Shown: piece by piece, positions 1 through 5,553 of the stretch
Layout of the letters: every line of letters starts with the position of its first letter
How positions within the stretch are numbered: position 1 is the first letter of the stretch
DNA from: RGIG1995 sp045645205
GTDB taxonomy: Bacteria > Bacillota > Clostridia > Oscillospirales > CAG-272
Length of the DNA: 5,858 nucleotides
Assembly: GCA_045645205.1 (NCBI GenBank)
Contig: JAZRIJ010000087.1
Coordinates: 1 to 5,858, forward strand
Reading direction: 5' to 3'
The notes under the pieces: generated by a model
What the model was told of the DNA's origin: nothing
The model's input: only the letters and a program-made list of their open reading frames with translations
Databases searched by the model: none
Program-made: the position numbers and the translations under genes

Positions 1-1
1 T

Positions 2-781
2 AACCAGCGCACAAACTGTGTTTACAGAAAAATGCGTGAAATGGTGCAGAGCGGCGAGCTCGGCGAAATCAGAAGAGTACGCTGGATTATCCCCGACTGG
101 TACCGCACACAGGCATATTATAATTCAGGCGCATGGCGTGCAACCTGGGCAGGCGAAGGCGGCGGCGTTCTTCTCAATCAGTGCCCCCACCAGCTCGACC
201 TTCTCCAGTGGCTCTGCGGCATGCCCACAAAGGTACGCGCATTCTGCCATATCGGTAAGTGGCACGATATTGAGGTTGAAGATGACGTTACGGCATACCT
301 CGAATTCCCCAACGGCGCTACAGGCGTATTTGTAACATCAACGGGTGATGCTCCCGGAACAAACAGACTTGAGATTACCTGCGATCTCGGTACAGTTGTT
401 ACAGACGGCAAAACTATTCAGTTCACAAAGCTTGGTGTTTCTCAGTCAGAATTCTGCAAGACTGCTCAGGTAGGCTTTGCAAAGATTCCTTTTGAGAATC
501 TTGAGGTTGAAACAGACGGTCTTAATGAATCTCATTCGGGCGTTCTCAAGGCATTTGCAGGAAATATACTTGACGGTACTCCCCTTGTTGCAAACGGTAA
601 AGAGGGCATCAACGGTCTTACACTTTCAAACGCTATGCACCTTTCAAGCTGGCTTGACAAGACCATCGAGCTTCCCATTGACGAAGATCTTTACCTCGAA
701 GAGCTCAACAAGAGAGTTGCTACAAGCAAGGTAAAGACGGAGACAAAATCTATTGTATCAAACACAAGCGGAAGTTATTGA
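2..781 (+). CDS. Gfo/Idh/MocA-family NAD(P)-dependent sugar oxidoreductase, N-terminus missing
   Basis: The reading frame is open from the first base, so the gene begins left of the window; 259 residues are visible. What remains is the C-terminal substrate/dimerisation domain of a Gfo/Idh/MocA oxidoreductase. It includes EGGGVLLNQCPHQLD (the NQ of this motif starts at 176, the His codon is 188-190 and the Asp codon 197-199), which carries the family's catalytic His region. The run VEDDVTAYLEFPNGATGVF follows. Alignment by eye to the next gene suggests about 120 residues are lost, comprising the NAD-binding Rossmann fold and the EKP motif; the full protein would be about 380 residues. An internal ATG at 32 is not a credible start because it lies in the middle of the domain. 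Such enzymes oxidise or reduce one hydroxyl of a sugar, cyclitol or glycoside. The subtype resembles, from memory, dehydrogenases of C-glycoside-cleaving clusters (DgpA type), but I cannot confirm this or name the substrate. It is followed 23 bases later by a paralogue in the same operon. Confidence 0.9.
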   Translation, partial: NQRTNCVYRKMREMVQSGELGEIRRVRWIIPDWYRTQAYYNSGAWRATWAGEGGGVLLNQCPHQLDLLQWLCGMPTKVRAFCHIGKWHDIEVEDDVTAYLEFPNGATGVFVTSTGDAPGTNRLEITCDLGTVVTDGKTIQFTKLGVSQSEFCKTAQVGFAKIPFENLEVETDGLNESHSGVLKAFAGNILDGTPLVANGKEGINGLTLSNAMHLSSWLDKTIELPIDEDLYLEELNKRVATSKVKTETKSIVSNTSGSY

Positions 782-794
782 TAAAAGCTTTTTC

Positions 795-799
795 AGGAG
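795..799 (+). promoter_or_regulatory. Ribosome binding site AGGAG for the second oxidoreductase
   Basis: AGGAG lies 5 bases before the ATG at 805. The same frame can be opened at a TTG at 778, overlapping the previous stop codon. That would add nine residues ahead of the Rossmann strand and would place this Shine-Dalgarno inside the gene. The site therefore decides for ATG 805. Confidence 0.75.
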
Positions 800-804
800 T
801 TGTT

Positions 805-1821
805 ATGTTTAAGACAGCTATAGTAGGTTGCGGCGCTATCTCTAATATCCATGCTGAAGCTTTGAAATGCGTATCTAACACGGAAATCGTCGCCTTTTGC
901 GATAAAAAAATTGACAGAGCAAACAAGAAAGCGGAAGAATACGGCGGAAACGCCTATTCTTCCCTTGAAGATATGCTTGACAAAGAGAAAATTGATGTTC
1001 TTCATATCTGCACTCCCCATTATCTTCATGTTCCTATGACGCTTGAAGCTTTAAAAAGAAATGTGAATGTACTTATGGAAAAGCCCCCTGCAATATTACA
1101 TGAGCAGTTTGCACAACTAAAGACCGCCTGCCATAAATCCACAGCAAGACTTGGAATTTGTTTTCAAAATCGTTACAACGGTTCGCTTATCGAGGCAAAA
1201 AGAATACTTGAAAGCGGTTCTTTGGGTAAAATTATCGGCGCACGCGCGGTAGTTACCTGGTCAAGAGGCGGTGTGTATTACACCGAAAGCGGTTGGAGAG
1301 GTCAGATATCAAAAGAGGGCGGAGGTGTTTTGATCAATCAGTCAATACATACTCTCGACCTTATGACTTATATTATGGGTACGCCCGATAAAGTTACTGC
1401 TGTCAGCGCAAATTTTCATCTTCAAGGAATTATAAACGAAGAAGATACAATCAATGCTTTCCTTGAGTACAGCGATAAAAATGCTGTATTCTTTGCTACC
1501 ACAGCTAACTGTAAAGATTCTCCCATACTTCTTGAGTTTTTCTGCGAGAACGGTACTGTCAGACTTGAAGGTAACACTCTAAAAATCACATACCCCGACT
1601 ATACAAGCACGTTTAAAGACTACGCAACAAGAACTGCAACCGGCAAAGCTTGTTGGGGTACAAGTCATTTACATCTTATTCAAGAATACTATGACTGCCT
1701 TGAAAAAGGAAAGCCATTCCCCGTTACACTTGAAAGCACAATTCCCTCATTTGAAACAATGATGGCTGTTTATGATTCAGCAAAATATAAAAAATCAATT
1801 AAACCCGGAGAAATAATATGA
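805..1821 (+). CDS. Gfo/Idh/MocA-family NAD(P)-dependent oxidoreductase
   Basis: Complete protein of 338 residues, a usual length for the family. The N-terminal Rossmann domain starts at residue 3 with KTAIVGCGAIS (the G-x-G dinucleotide loop is residues 8-10) and has an Asp at 33 after the second strand, which favours NAD over NADP. CTPHYLH (69-75) and the family signature EKPP (92-95) follow. The C-terminal domain has EGGGVLINQSIHTLD at 171-185, with the catalytic-region His at 182 and Asp at 185. No signal peptide is seen, so it should be cytoplasmic. It is paralogous to the gene before it, sharing GGGVL-NQ---H-LDL and a similar order of blocks, but clearly diverged. Its TGA overlaps the ATG of uxaC by four bases (ATGA, 1818-1821), which implies translational coupling. 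Its substrate is not evident. The context suggests a uronic acid, uronoside or related keto-sugar; inositol-dehydrogenase-like or other sugar-dehydrogenase roles remain possible. Confidence 0.88.
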   Translation: MFKTAIVGCGAISNIHAEALKCVSNTEIVAFCDKKIDRANKKAEEYGGNAYSSLEDMLDKEKIDVLHICTPHYLHVPMTLEALKRNVNVLMEKPPAILHEQFAQLKTACHKSTARLGICFQNRYNGSLIEAKRILESGSLGKIIGARAVVTWSRGGVYYTESGWRGQISKEGGGVLINQSIHTLDLMTYIMGTPDKVTAVSANFHLQGIINEEDTINAFLEYSDKNAVFFATTANCKDSPILLEFFCENGTVRLEGNTLKITYPDYTSTFKDYATRTATGKACWGTSHLHLIQEYYDCLEKGKPFPVTLESTIPSFETMMAVYDSAKYKKSIKPGEII

Positions 1822-3209
1822 AAAACTTTTTTGATGAAAATGTCTTTTTGGGAAATGAAACTTCAAAAGAGCTTTACAAAGAAGTAAAAGACCTTCCCAT
1901 ATTTGACTACCACTGCCATCTTTCTCCCAAGGAGATTGCAGAAGACAGAAAATTTTATGATCTCGGTGAATTATGGCTTGAATGCGACCACTACAAATGG
2001 CGTCTTATGCGCGCAAACGGCGCAGACGAAAGCCTTGTAACAGGCAACGCAAACTACAAAGAAAAATTTTTGGCATTTGCAAGAGCTGCAGAAAATGCAG
2101 CAGGCAACGCAGTTTATCACTGGATACACCTTGAACTCAAAAAATATTTTGGAATAACAAAACCGCTCAACAGCGATACCGCCGAGGAAATTTGGGAAAC
2201 AACAAAAGAAATGATGAAAGACGGTTCTTTTTCCGCAAAGAAGCTTATTCTTAACTCCAATGTTGAAGCTGTATTCACAACAGACGATCCCGCAGATACA
2301 CTTGAATATCATAAGGCAATCAAAGAATCAGGCTTCCCTGTTAGAGTATCCCCATCATGCAGACCCGATATGGCTGTATGCGGTATTACAAAACCCGAAT
2401 TTAATGCTTACATTGAAAAAGCAGAAAAAGTAAGCGGTTTCAAGATCGACTCCATCGACGGTATGGAAGAATTTCTTGCAAAAAGAATTAAGTTTTTTGC
2501 AGAAAACGGCTGTAAGGTTTCAGACATCAGCCTCACTACTCTTCCTCTTACAATGGGCACAAAAGCACAAGCCGACGAAGCTCTCAAGTCTGCTTTAGCT
2601 AACAAGTCTGTTACCGAAAAAATGGCAAATGATTATACATCATATTTGTTGGTATTTGTCGCAAAAGAATATGCAAAGAACGATATTGCGCAACAGCTGC
2701 ATATGTCTGCGCTCCGTAACAACAACAGCAATCTGTTTGCAAAAGCAGGTGCTGATTCAGGTAATGACTCTGTTGCAAAGATTGCAGACATTGATGCTCT
2801 CCGCAATCTTCTTGATGCCATGGCTAAAAACAACGGTCTTCCCAAAACAATAGTTTATACTCTCAACAATGCAAATTACTACGAGCTTGCAACAATGATA
2901 GGTAACTTCTGGGGCGAAAACGGCGGAAACCTTCAGTTAGGCGCGGCTTGGTGGTTCTGCGATCACCTCGACGGAATAAACGAACAGCTTAGAATTTGCT
3001 CGGCAACGGGTCTTCTCGGCAGATTTAACGGTATGCTAACCGACAGCAGAAGCTTCACCTCTTATGCGCGTCACAACTATTTCAGACGTATTCTCTGTAA
3101 TTACGTAGGAAGTCTCGTTGAAAACGGTGAATTTGAAATGTGCGCAGCAAAAAGACTTGTCAAAAATGTTTCGATTGAAAACGCTCGTAACTTCTTTTCG
3201 ATAAAATAA
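1818..3209 (+). CDS. uxaC: Uronate isomerase (glucuronate/galacturonate isomerase)
   Basis: Catalyses D-glucuronate to D-fructuronate and/or D-galacturonate to D-tagaturonate, the first cytoplasmic step of hexuronate catabolism. The 463 residues match the family length of about 470. It belongs to the amidohydrolase superfamily. FDYHCHL at 29-35 gives the metal-binding H32-x-H34 pair, followed by ELWLECDHYKWRLMRANG (51-68). VFTTDDPADTLEYH lies in the middle, and AAWWFCDHLDG starts at 376. MLTDSRSF begins at 406; D409 and R411 correspond to the catalytic Asp and Arg known from the E. coli enzyme, and RHNYFRR follows at 418-424. All expected active-site blocks are present, so it should be functional. 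A GGAG at 1807-1810 lies 7 bases before the ATG, which overlaps the stop of the preceding gene. The sequence alone does not separate glucuronate from galacturonate preference. The downstream mannonate-type SDR points to the glucuronate branch. Confidence 0.97.
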   Translation: MKNFFDENVFLGNETSKELYKEVKDLPIFDYHCHLSPKEIAEDRKFYDLGELWLECDHYKWRLMRANGADESLVTGNANYKEKFLAFARAAENAAGNAVYHWIHLELKKYFGITKPLNSDTAEEIWETTKEMMKDGSFSAKKLILNSNVEAVFTTDDPADTLEYHKAIKESGFPVRVSPSCRPDMAVCGITKPEFNAYIEKAEKVSGFKIDSIDGMEEFLAKRIKFFAENGCKVSDISLTTLPLTMGTKAQADEALKSALANKSVTEKMANDYTSYLLVFVAKEYAKNDIAQQLHMSALRNNNSNLFAKAGADSGNDSVAKIADIDALRNLLDAMAKNNGLPKTIVYTLNNANYYELATMIGNFWGENGGNLQLGAAWWFCDHLDGINEQLRICSATGLLGRFNGMLTDSRSFTSYARHNYFRRILCNYVGSLVENGEFEMCAAKRLVKNVSIENARNFFSIK

Positions 3210-3229
3210 TAATTAAGGAGATACAAAAA

Positions 3230-4069
3230 ATGAAATATACTCACGATCTTACAGGCAAAACAGCAGTTGTAACAGGCGCCGGCGGTATTCTCTGCTCCGA
3301 CTTTGCAGCTCTTCTTGCAGAGAACGGCGCTGAAGTTGCCCTTCTCGACCTCAACCTTGAAGCTGCTCAGAAAGCGGCTGACAGAATTACTGCTGCAGGT
3401 GGCAAGGCAATCGCCGTTAAGGCAAACGTACTTGAAAAAGACTCCCTTGAAGAAGCAAAAAAACAGGTGCTTGATGCTTTTGGCAAGGTTGATATTCTTA
3501 TTAACGGCGCCGGCGGAAACAACCCAAAGGGCACTTCTGATGATGAATTTTATACAGATGAAAGCGCAAAGGAATCCGTTAAGTCTTTCTTTGCGCTTGA
3601 CCAGGCCGGAGTACAGTTTGTTCTCAACCTCAACTTTATGGGAACACTTCTTCCCACACAGACATTTGCTCCCCTTATGTTAAACAAAAACGGCGTTATC
3701 ATCAACATTTCTTCCATGAACGCCTACAGACCTCTCACAAAGATTCCTGCATACAGCGGCGCTAAGGCTGCTATCTCAAACTTTACACAGTATCTTGCAG
3801 TTTACTTTGCAAAAGCAGGCATCAGAGTTAATGCTATCGCTCCCGGATTCTTTGTAACACATCAGAACCGCGGTCTTCTCTTTAACGAAGACGGAACGCC
3901 CACAGCGCGTACAGGTAAGATCCTCAACGCTACTCCCATGGGTCGTTTCGGCGAAGCAAGCGAGCTTGGCGGCACACTTATGTGGCTTGTTGACAACGAA
4001 GCTGCAAGCTTTGTAACAGGTATAGTTGTTCCCGTTGACGGCGGCTTCTCAGCATACAGCGGAGTATAA
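3230..4069 (+). CDS. uxuB: SDR-type D-mannonate oxidoreductase (fructuronate reductase)
   Basis: Reduces D-fructuronate to D-mannonate with NADH, the step after UxaC. The 279-residue length fits the Bacillus/Clostridium SDR form (YjmF-like) and not the much longer polyol-dehydrogenase form of E. coli UxuB. The Rossmann start is AVVTGAGGILCS (12-23). The Cys at 22, where classical SDRs have Gly, is as I recall typical of this subfamily. D40 after strand 2 favours NAD(H). NGAGGNNP is at 92-99, with N135, the Ser pair 161-162, and catalytic Y175-SGA-K179 completing the active site. PGFF (205-208), HQNR (211-214) and TPMGRFGEASELGG near the C-terminus are characteristic of mannonate oxidoreductases. 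AAGGAG at 3215-3220, 9 bases before the ATG, is a strong ribosome site in the 20-base gap after uxaC. No mannonate dehydratase follows it here. Other SDR sugar-acid dehydrogenase activities are less likely given the neighbour. Confidence 0.87.
   Translation: MKYTHDLTGKTAVVTGAGGILCSDFAALLAENGAEVALLDLNLEAAQKAADRITAAGGKAIAVKANVLEKDSLEEAKKQVLDAFGKVDILINGAGGNNPKGTSDDEFYTDESAKESVKSFFALDQAGVQFVLNLNFMGTLLPTQTFAPLMLNKNGVIINISSMNAYRPLTKIPAYSGAKAAISNFTQYLAVYFAKAGIRVNAIAPGFFVTHQNRGLLFNEDGTPTARTGKILNATPMGRFGEASELGGTLMWLVDNEAASFVTGIVVPVDGGFSAYSGV
4061..4064 (+). promoter_or_regulatory. Ribosome binding site GGAG for the TIM-barrel gene, inside the end of uxuB
   Basis: GGAG lies in the last codons of uxuB, 9 bases before the ATG at 4074. 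A longer opening from an ATG at 4026 exists in the same frame, but it would lie entirely over the uxuB C-terminus and would add 16 residues with no family character. The site therefore supports the 4074 start and suggests translational coupling to uxuB. Confidence 0.65.
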
Positions 4070-4073
4070 TATT

Positions 4074-4934
4074 ATGTTGAAATATACATTATCCGGCTTT
4101 GCCGATGAAATTGCATCTGACCTTGATGCTCAGATCGCTACACTAAAAGAAATTAACGTTAACCACATTGAGTTGCGCTCGGTTGATGAAATAAATATCG
4201 GAGATTTTACCGACGAATTTGCAGGTAAGGTAAAAGAAAAGCTTGATGCAAACGGAATTAAGGTATCCGCTCTCGGTTCTCCTATTGGTAAAATCAAAAT
4301 TACCGACGATTTTGAAGAGCATTTTGAAAAGTTCAAAAGAATGGTTAAGCTTGCAAAGTTTTTCGGCACAAAGTATATCCGTATGTTCAGTTTCTATATA
4401 GAAAAAGAAGAAGATCCCGAACCTTACTTTGATGAAGTAGTTGCAAGACTCAAAAAGTTTATTGAATACGCAAAAGAAACGGGTATTGTTCTTCTTCATG
4501 AAAATGAAAAAGGCATATACGGCGATATTCCCGAAAGATGCAAGAAGCTTTTTGACGAACTCCATTGCGAAAATTTCCGTTGCACATTTGACCCCGCAAA
4601 CTTTGTACAGTGCGGATACGATACTGCAGAAGCATTCGATTTGCTTTCCCCTTATGTTGAATATGTTCACATTAAGGATGCAAGGCTTTCAGACGGCTTT
4701 GTTGTTCCTCCCGGAGACGGCGACGGCAAAATTAAAATTATTATAGAAAAGCTCAATGCTAAAAATTATAACGGTTTTATTTCGCTTGAGCCTCATCTCA
4801 AAATATTTGCAGGTCTTGAAGCGCTTGAAAACGGAGAAAACCTTTCTATCGACGAAAACTCTGAATTCGACGGCCCAACAGCATTTAAACATGCTCATAA
4901 GTGCCTGTCCGAAATTATTGCAACTGTTGTATAA
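4074..4934 (+). CDS. Xylose-isomerase-like TIM-barrel sugar isomerase/epimerase
   Basis: A 286-residue protein of the AP-endonuclease-2/xylose-isomerase-like TIM-barrel family (PF01261 type). It starts with SGFADEIASDL (7-17), followed by HIELRSVD on the second strand (31-38). The usual divalent-metal ligands are all visible: E143 in LLHENEKGIYGD, D173 in CTFDPANF, H199 in YVHIKDA and E239 in SLEPHL. It should therefore be an active metal-dependent enzyme acting on a sugar, sugar acid or keto-sugar by proton transfer (isomerase, epimerase or beta-elimination). It begins 4 bases after the uxuB stop and is the last gene of the operon. It shares a fold class with mannonate dehydratase but lacks that family's sequence character, so I do not call it UxuA. 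Related proteins work with Gfo/Idh/MocA enzymes in ycj-type 3-keto-glycoside and C-glycoside pathways, which fits the two such enzymes upstream. A hydroxypyruvate-isomerase-like or sugar-acid epimerase role is an alternative. The exact substrate is unknown. Confidence 0.85.
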   Translation: MLKYTLSGFADEIASDLDAQIATLKEINVNHIELRSVDEINIGDFTDEFAGKVKEKLDANGIKVSALGSPIGKIKITDDFEEHFEKFKRMVKLAKFFGTKYIRMFSFYIEKEEDPEPYFDEVVARLKKFIEYAKETGIVLLHENEKGIYGDIPERCKKLFDELHCENFRCTFDPANFVQCGYDTAEAFDLLSPYVEYVHIKDARLSDGFVVPPGDGDGKIKIIIEKLNAKNYNGFISLEPHLKIFAGLEALENGENLSIDENSEFDGPTAFKHAHKCLSEIIATVV

Positions 4935-5045
4935 GCAAAAAAGCACGAGAAAAGGGAGATATTCTTAGCGGAGAAATCATAATCGACTACCTTATTTGCT
5001 CCGCAGTAAACAAAGAACAAAGCCCGATAGATTTTTCTAAATAGC
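4935..5045 (+). other. Intergenic stretch after the operon with a weak hairpin
   Basis: No gene is supported here. GCGGAG (4968-4973) and CTCCGC (4999-5004) form a 6-bp inverted repeat with a short inner AAT/ATT match, but no T run follows, so it is not a convincing terminator. A frame is open from the end of the previous gene to a TAG at 5042-5044 (about 36 codons) without an ATG, GTG or TTG start placed behind a ribosome site. It could be a gene remnant or chance. Confidence 0.3.
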
Positions 5046-5085
5046 AAACAGGCAACTTGCTACAAAATAAGTTGCCTGTTTATTT
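5046..5085 (+). terminator. Rho-independent terminator, probably bidirectional
   Basis: A perfect 13-bp inverted repeat pairs 5046-5058 (AAACAGGCAACTT) with 5069-5081, around a 10-base loop. On the + strand it is followed by TTTATTTATATTATATTA, a T-rich tail suited to ending the uronate operon. On the minus strand the exit is TTTGCTATTT, weaker but usable. It lies between the + strand operon and the convergent minus-strand membrane gene, whose stop codon is 13 bases beyond the stem. Confidence 0.88.
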
Positions 5086-5093
5086 ATATTATA

Positions 5094-5399
5094 TTACTCG
5101 TTTATGATCCATAAGACCATAAATACTGCCGTAACTGCAATGTGAACAATGGGCAAGAAACTAACGAAACTGATTCTTTTGTTGGCGAATGTCCTTATGG
5201 CAGAAAAAAGATATGTCAGTGAATAAGTACCTGCAAGTATCATAAAGATTGCAGCAACTACTGCAACGAACAAAGATTGTTCTACCATAACACCTATGTT
5301 TGCTAAAGAAATGATAGAACCTAAAATTGTGATTAAAGAAATCGGTATAGGCAGTGTCTGCAAAATCATAACTACCCACATCAGTACTTTGTTTTTCAT
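5094..5399 (-). CDS. Small membrane protein of unknown function, three predicted helices
   Basis: A 101-residue, strongly hydrophobic protein that I do not recognise. Hydrophobic segments lie at roughly residues 5-38 (one helix, or a kinked one with P17 and P19), 42-68 and 78-99. The short loops carry the only charges of note: E40 between the first two segments, R69, K74 and R75 between the last two, and N100-E101 at the end. By the positive-inside rule the second loop is likely cytoplasmic. The ATG at 5399-5397 is preceded by AAAAGGA (plus-strand 5408-5414), 8 bases away, which supports the start. It is read towards the operon terminator and has its own AT-rich leader, so it is probably a separate unit. 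Composition and length resemble many short clostridial integral membrane proteins, and nothing links it to uronate use. Confidence 0.72.
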   Translation of the reverse strand: MKNKVLMWVVMILQTLPIPISLITILGSIISLANIGVMVEQSLFVAVVAAIFMILAGTYSLTYLFSAIRTFANKRISFVSFLPIVHIAVTAVFMVLWIINE

Positions 5400-5407
5400 T
5401 GATGTAG

Positions 5408-5437
5408 TCCTTTTATAATTTTATCGTAATTTTATCG
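5408..5437 (-). promoter_or_regulatory. AT-rich leader with two CGATAAAATT direct repeats and ribosome site
   Basis: Read on the minus strand, CGATAAAATT occurs twice (plus-strand 5428-5437 and 5417-5426), spaced 11 bp start to start, about one helical turn. The AAAAGGA ribosome site of the membrane gene follows. The repeats contain -10-like sequences (GATAAA, TAAAAT), and a poor -35-like TTGTAA lies at 5455-5460. This is a plausible promoter or operator region, but I cannot fix a transcription start. Confidence 0.35.
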
Positions 5438-5446
5438 CCAGTTTTG

Positions 5447-5550
5447 CCTTTGTATTACAAAGGATTCGGGCAAAGCCCATACCCCTATGGGTTGCACGCA
5501 TCCAAAGGCTCTCCCTTTGGGAGAGCTCACGCGGTAGCGGGTGAGAGGGC
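5447..5550. repeat. GC-rich multi-hairpin palindromic intergenic element (REP/MITE-like)
   Basis: Four inverted repeats are packed into about 105 bases. A 17-bp palindrome, CCTTTGTATTACAAAGG, is at 5447-5463. GGGC-AAA-GCCC at 5468-5478 overlaps CCCATA-CCCC-TATGGG at 5476-5491. An 8-bp triloop hairpin, GCTCTCCC-TTT-GGGAGAGC, is at 5508-5526. CTCAC/GTGAG pairs 5526-5530 with 5541-5545. GGAT (5462-5465) also pairs with ATCC (5500-5503), enclosing the middle hairpins. The stretch is markedly richer in G and C than its AT-rich flanks. From memory, elements containing CTCTCCC-nnn-GGGAGAG followed by a second hairpin and GAGGG are abundant between genes of gut clostridia. With one copy in this window, its repetitive nature cannot be shown here. 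The strong hairpin has no T run after it on either strand, so it is not a typical terminator. Confidence 0.7.
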
Positions 5551-5553
5551 GTT

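Noticed and set aside
1971..2312. A 113-codon minus-strand open frame
   Set aside because: It is antisense to the conserved core of uxaC, is Cys/Phe-rich and has no recognisable motif; a shadow.
3303..3683. A 126-codon + strand open frame in another phase
   Set aside because: It overlaps uxuB, whose SDR motifs are intact; the alternative translation is Leu/Arg-rich and shows no family features.
4143..4670. A 175-codon open frame on the minus strand
   Set aside because: It lies wholly antisense to the TIM-barrel gene, is rich in Phe, Cys and Lys with no domain character, and is explained by the codon bias of the real gene.
4074..4934. Mannonate dehydratase (uxuA) call for the TIM-barrel gene
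   Set aside because: The context invites it, but the N-terminal SGFADEI block and the E143/D173/H199/E239 layout are those of xylose-isomerase-like proteins, and the length is shorter than UxuA.
5508..5545. The strong GCTCTCCC/GGGAGAGC hairpin as a terminator for DUF559
   Set aside because: No T run follows the stem on the minus strand (it continues into CTTTGGATGCG), and the hairpin is part of a larger multi-stem element.
5447..5550. A CRISPR array or riboswitch
   Set aside because: There are no regularly spaced identical repeats, and no aptamer class is recognisable in the stems.
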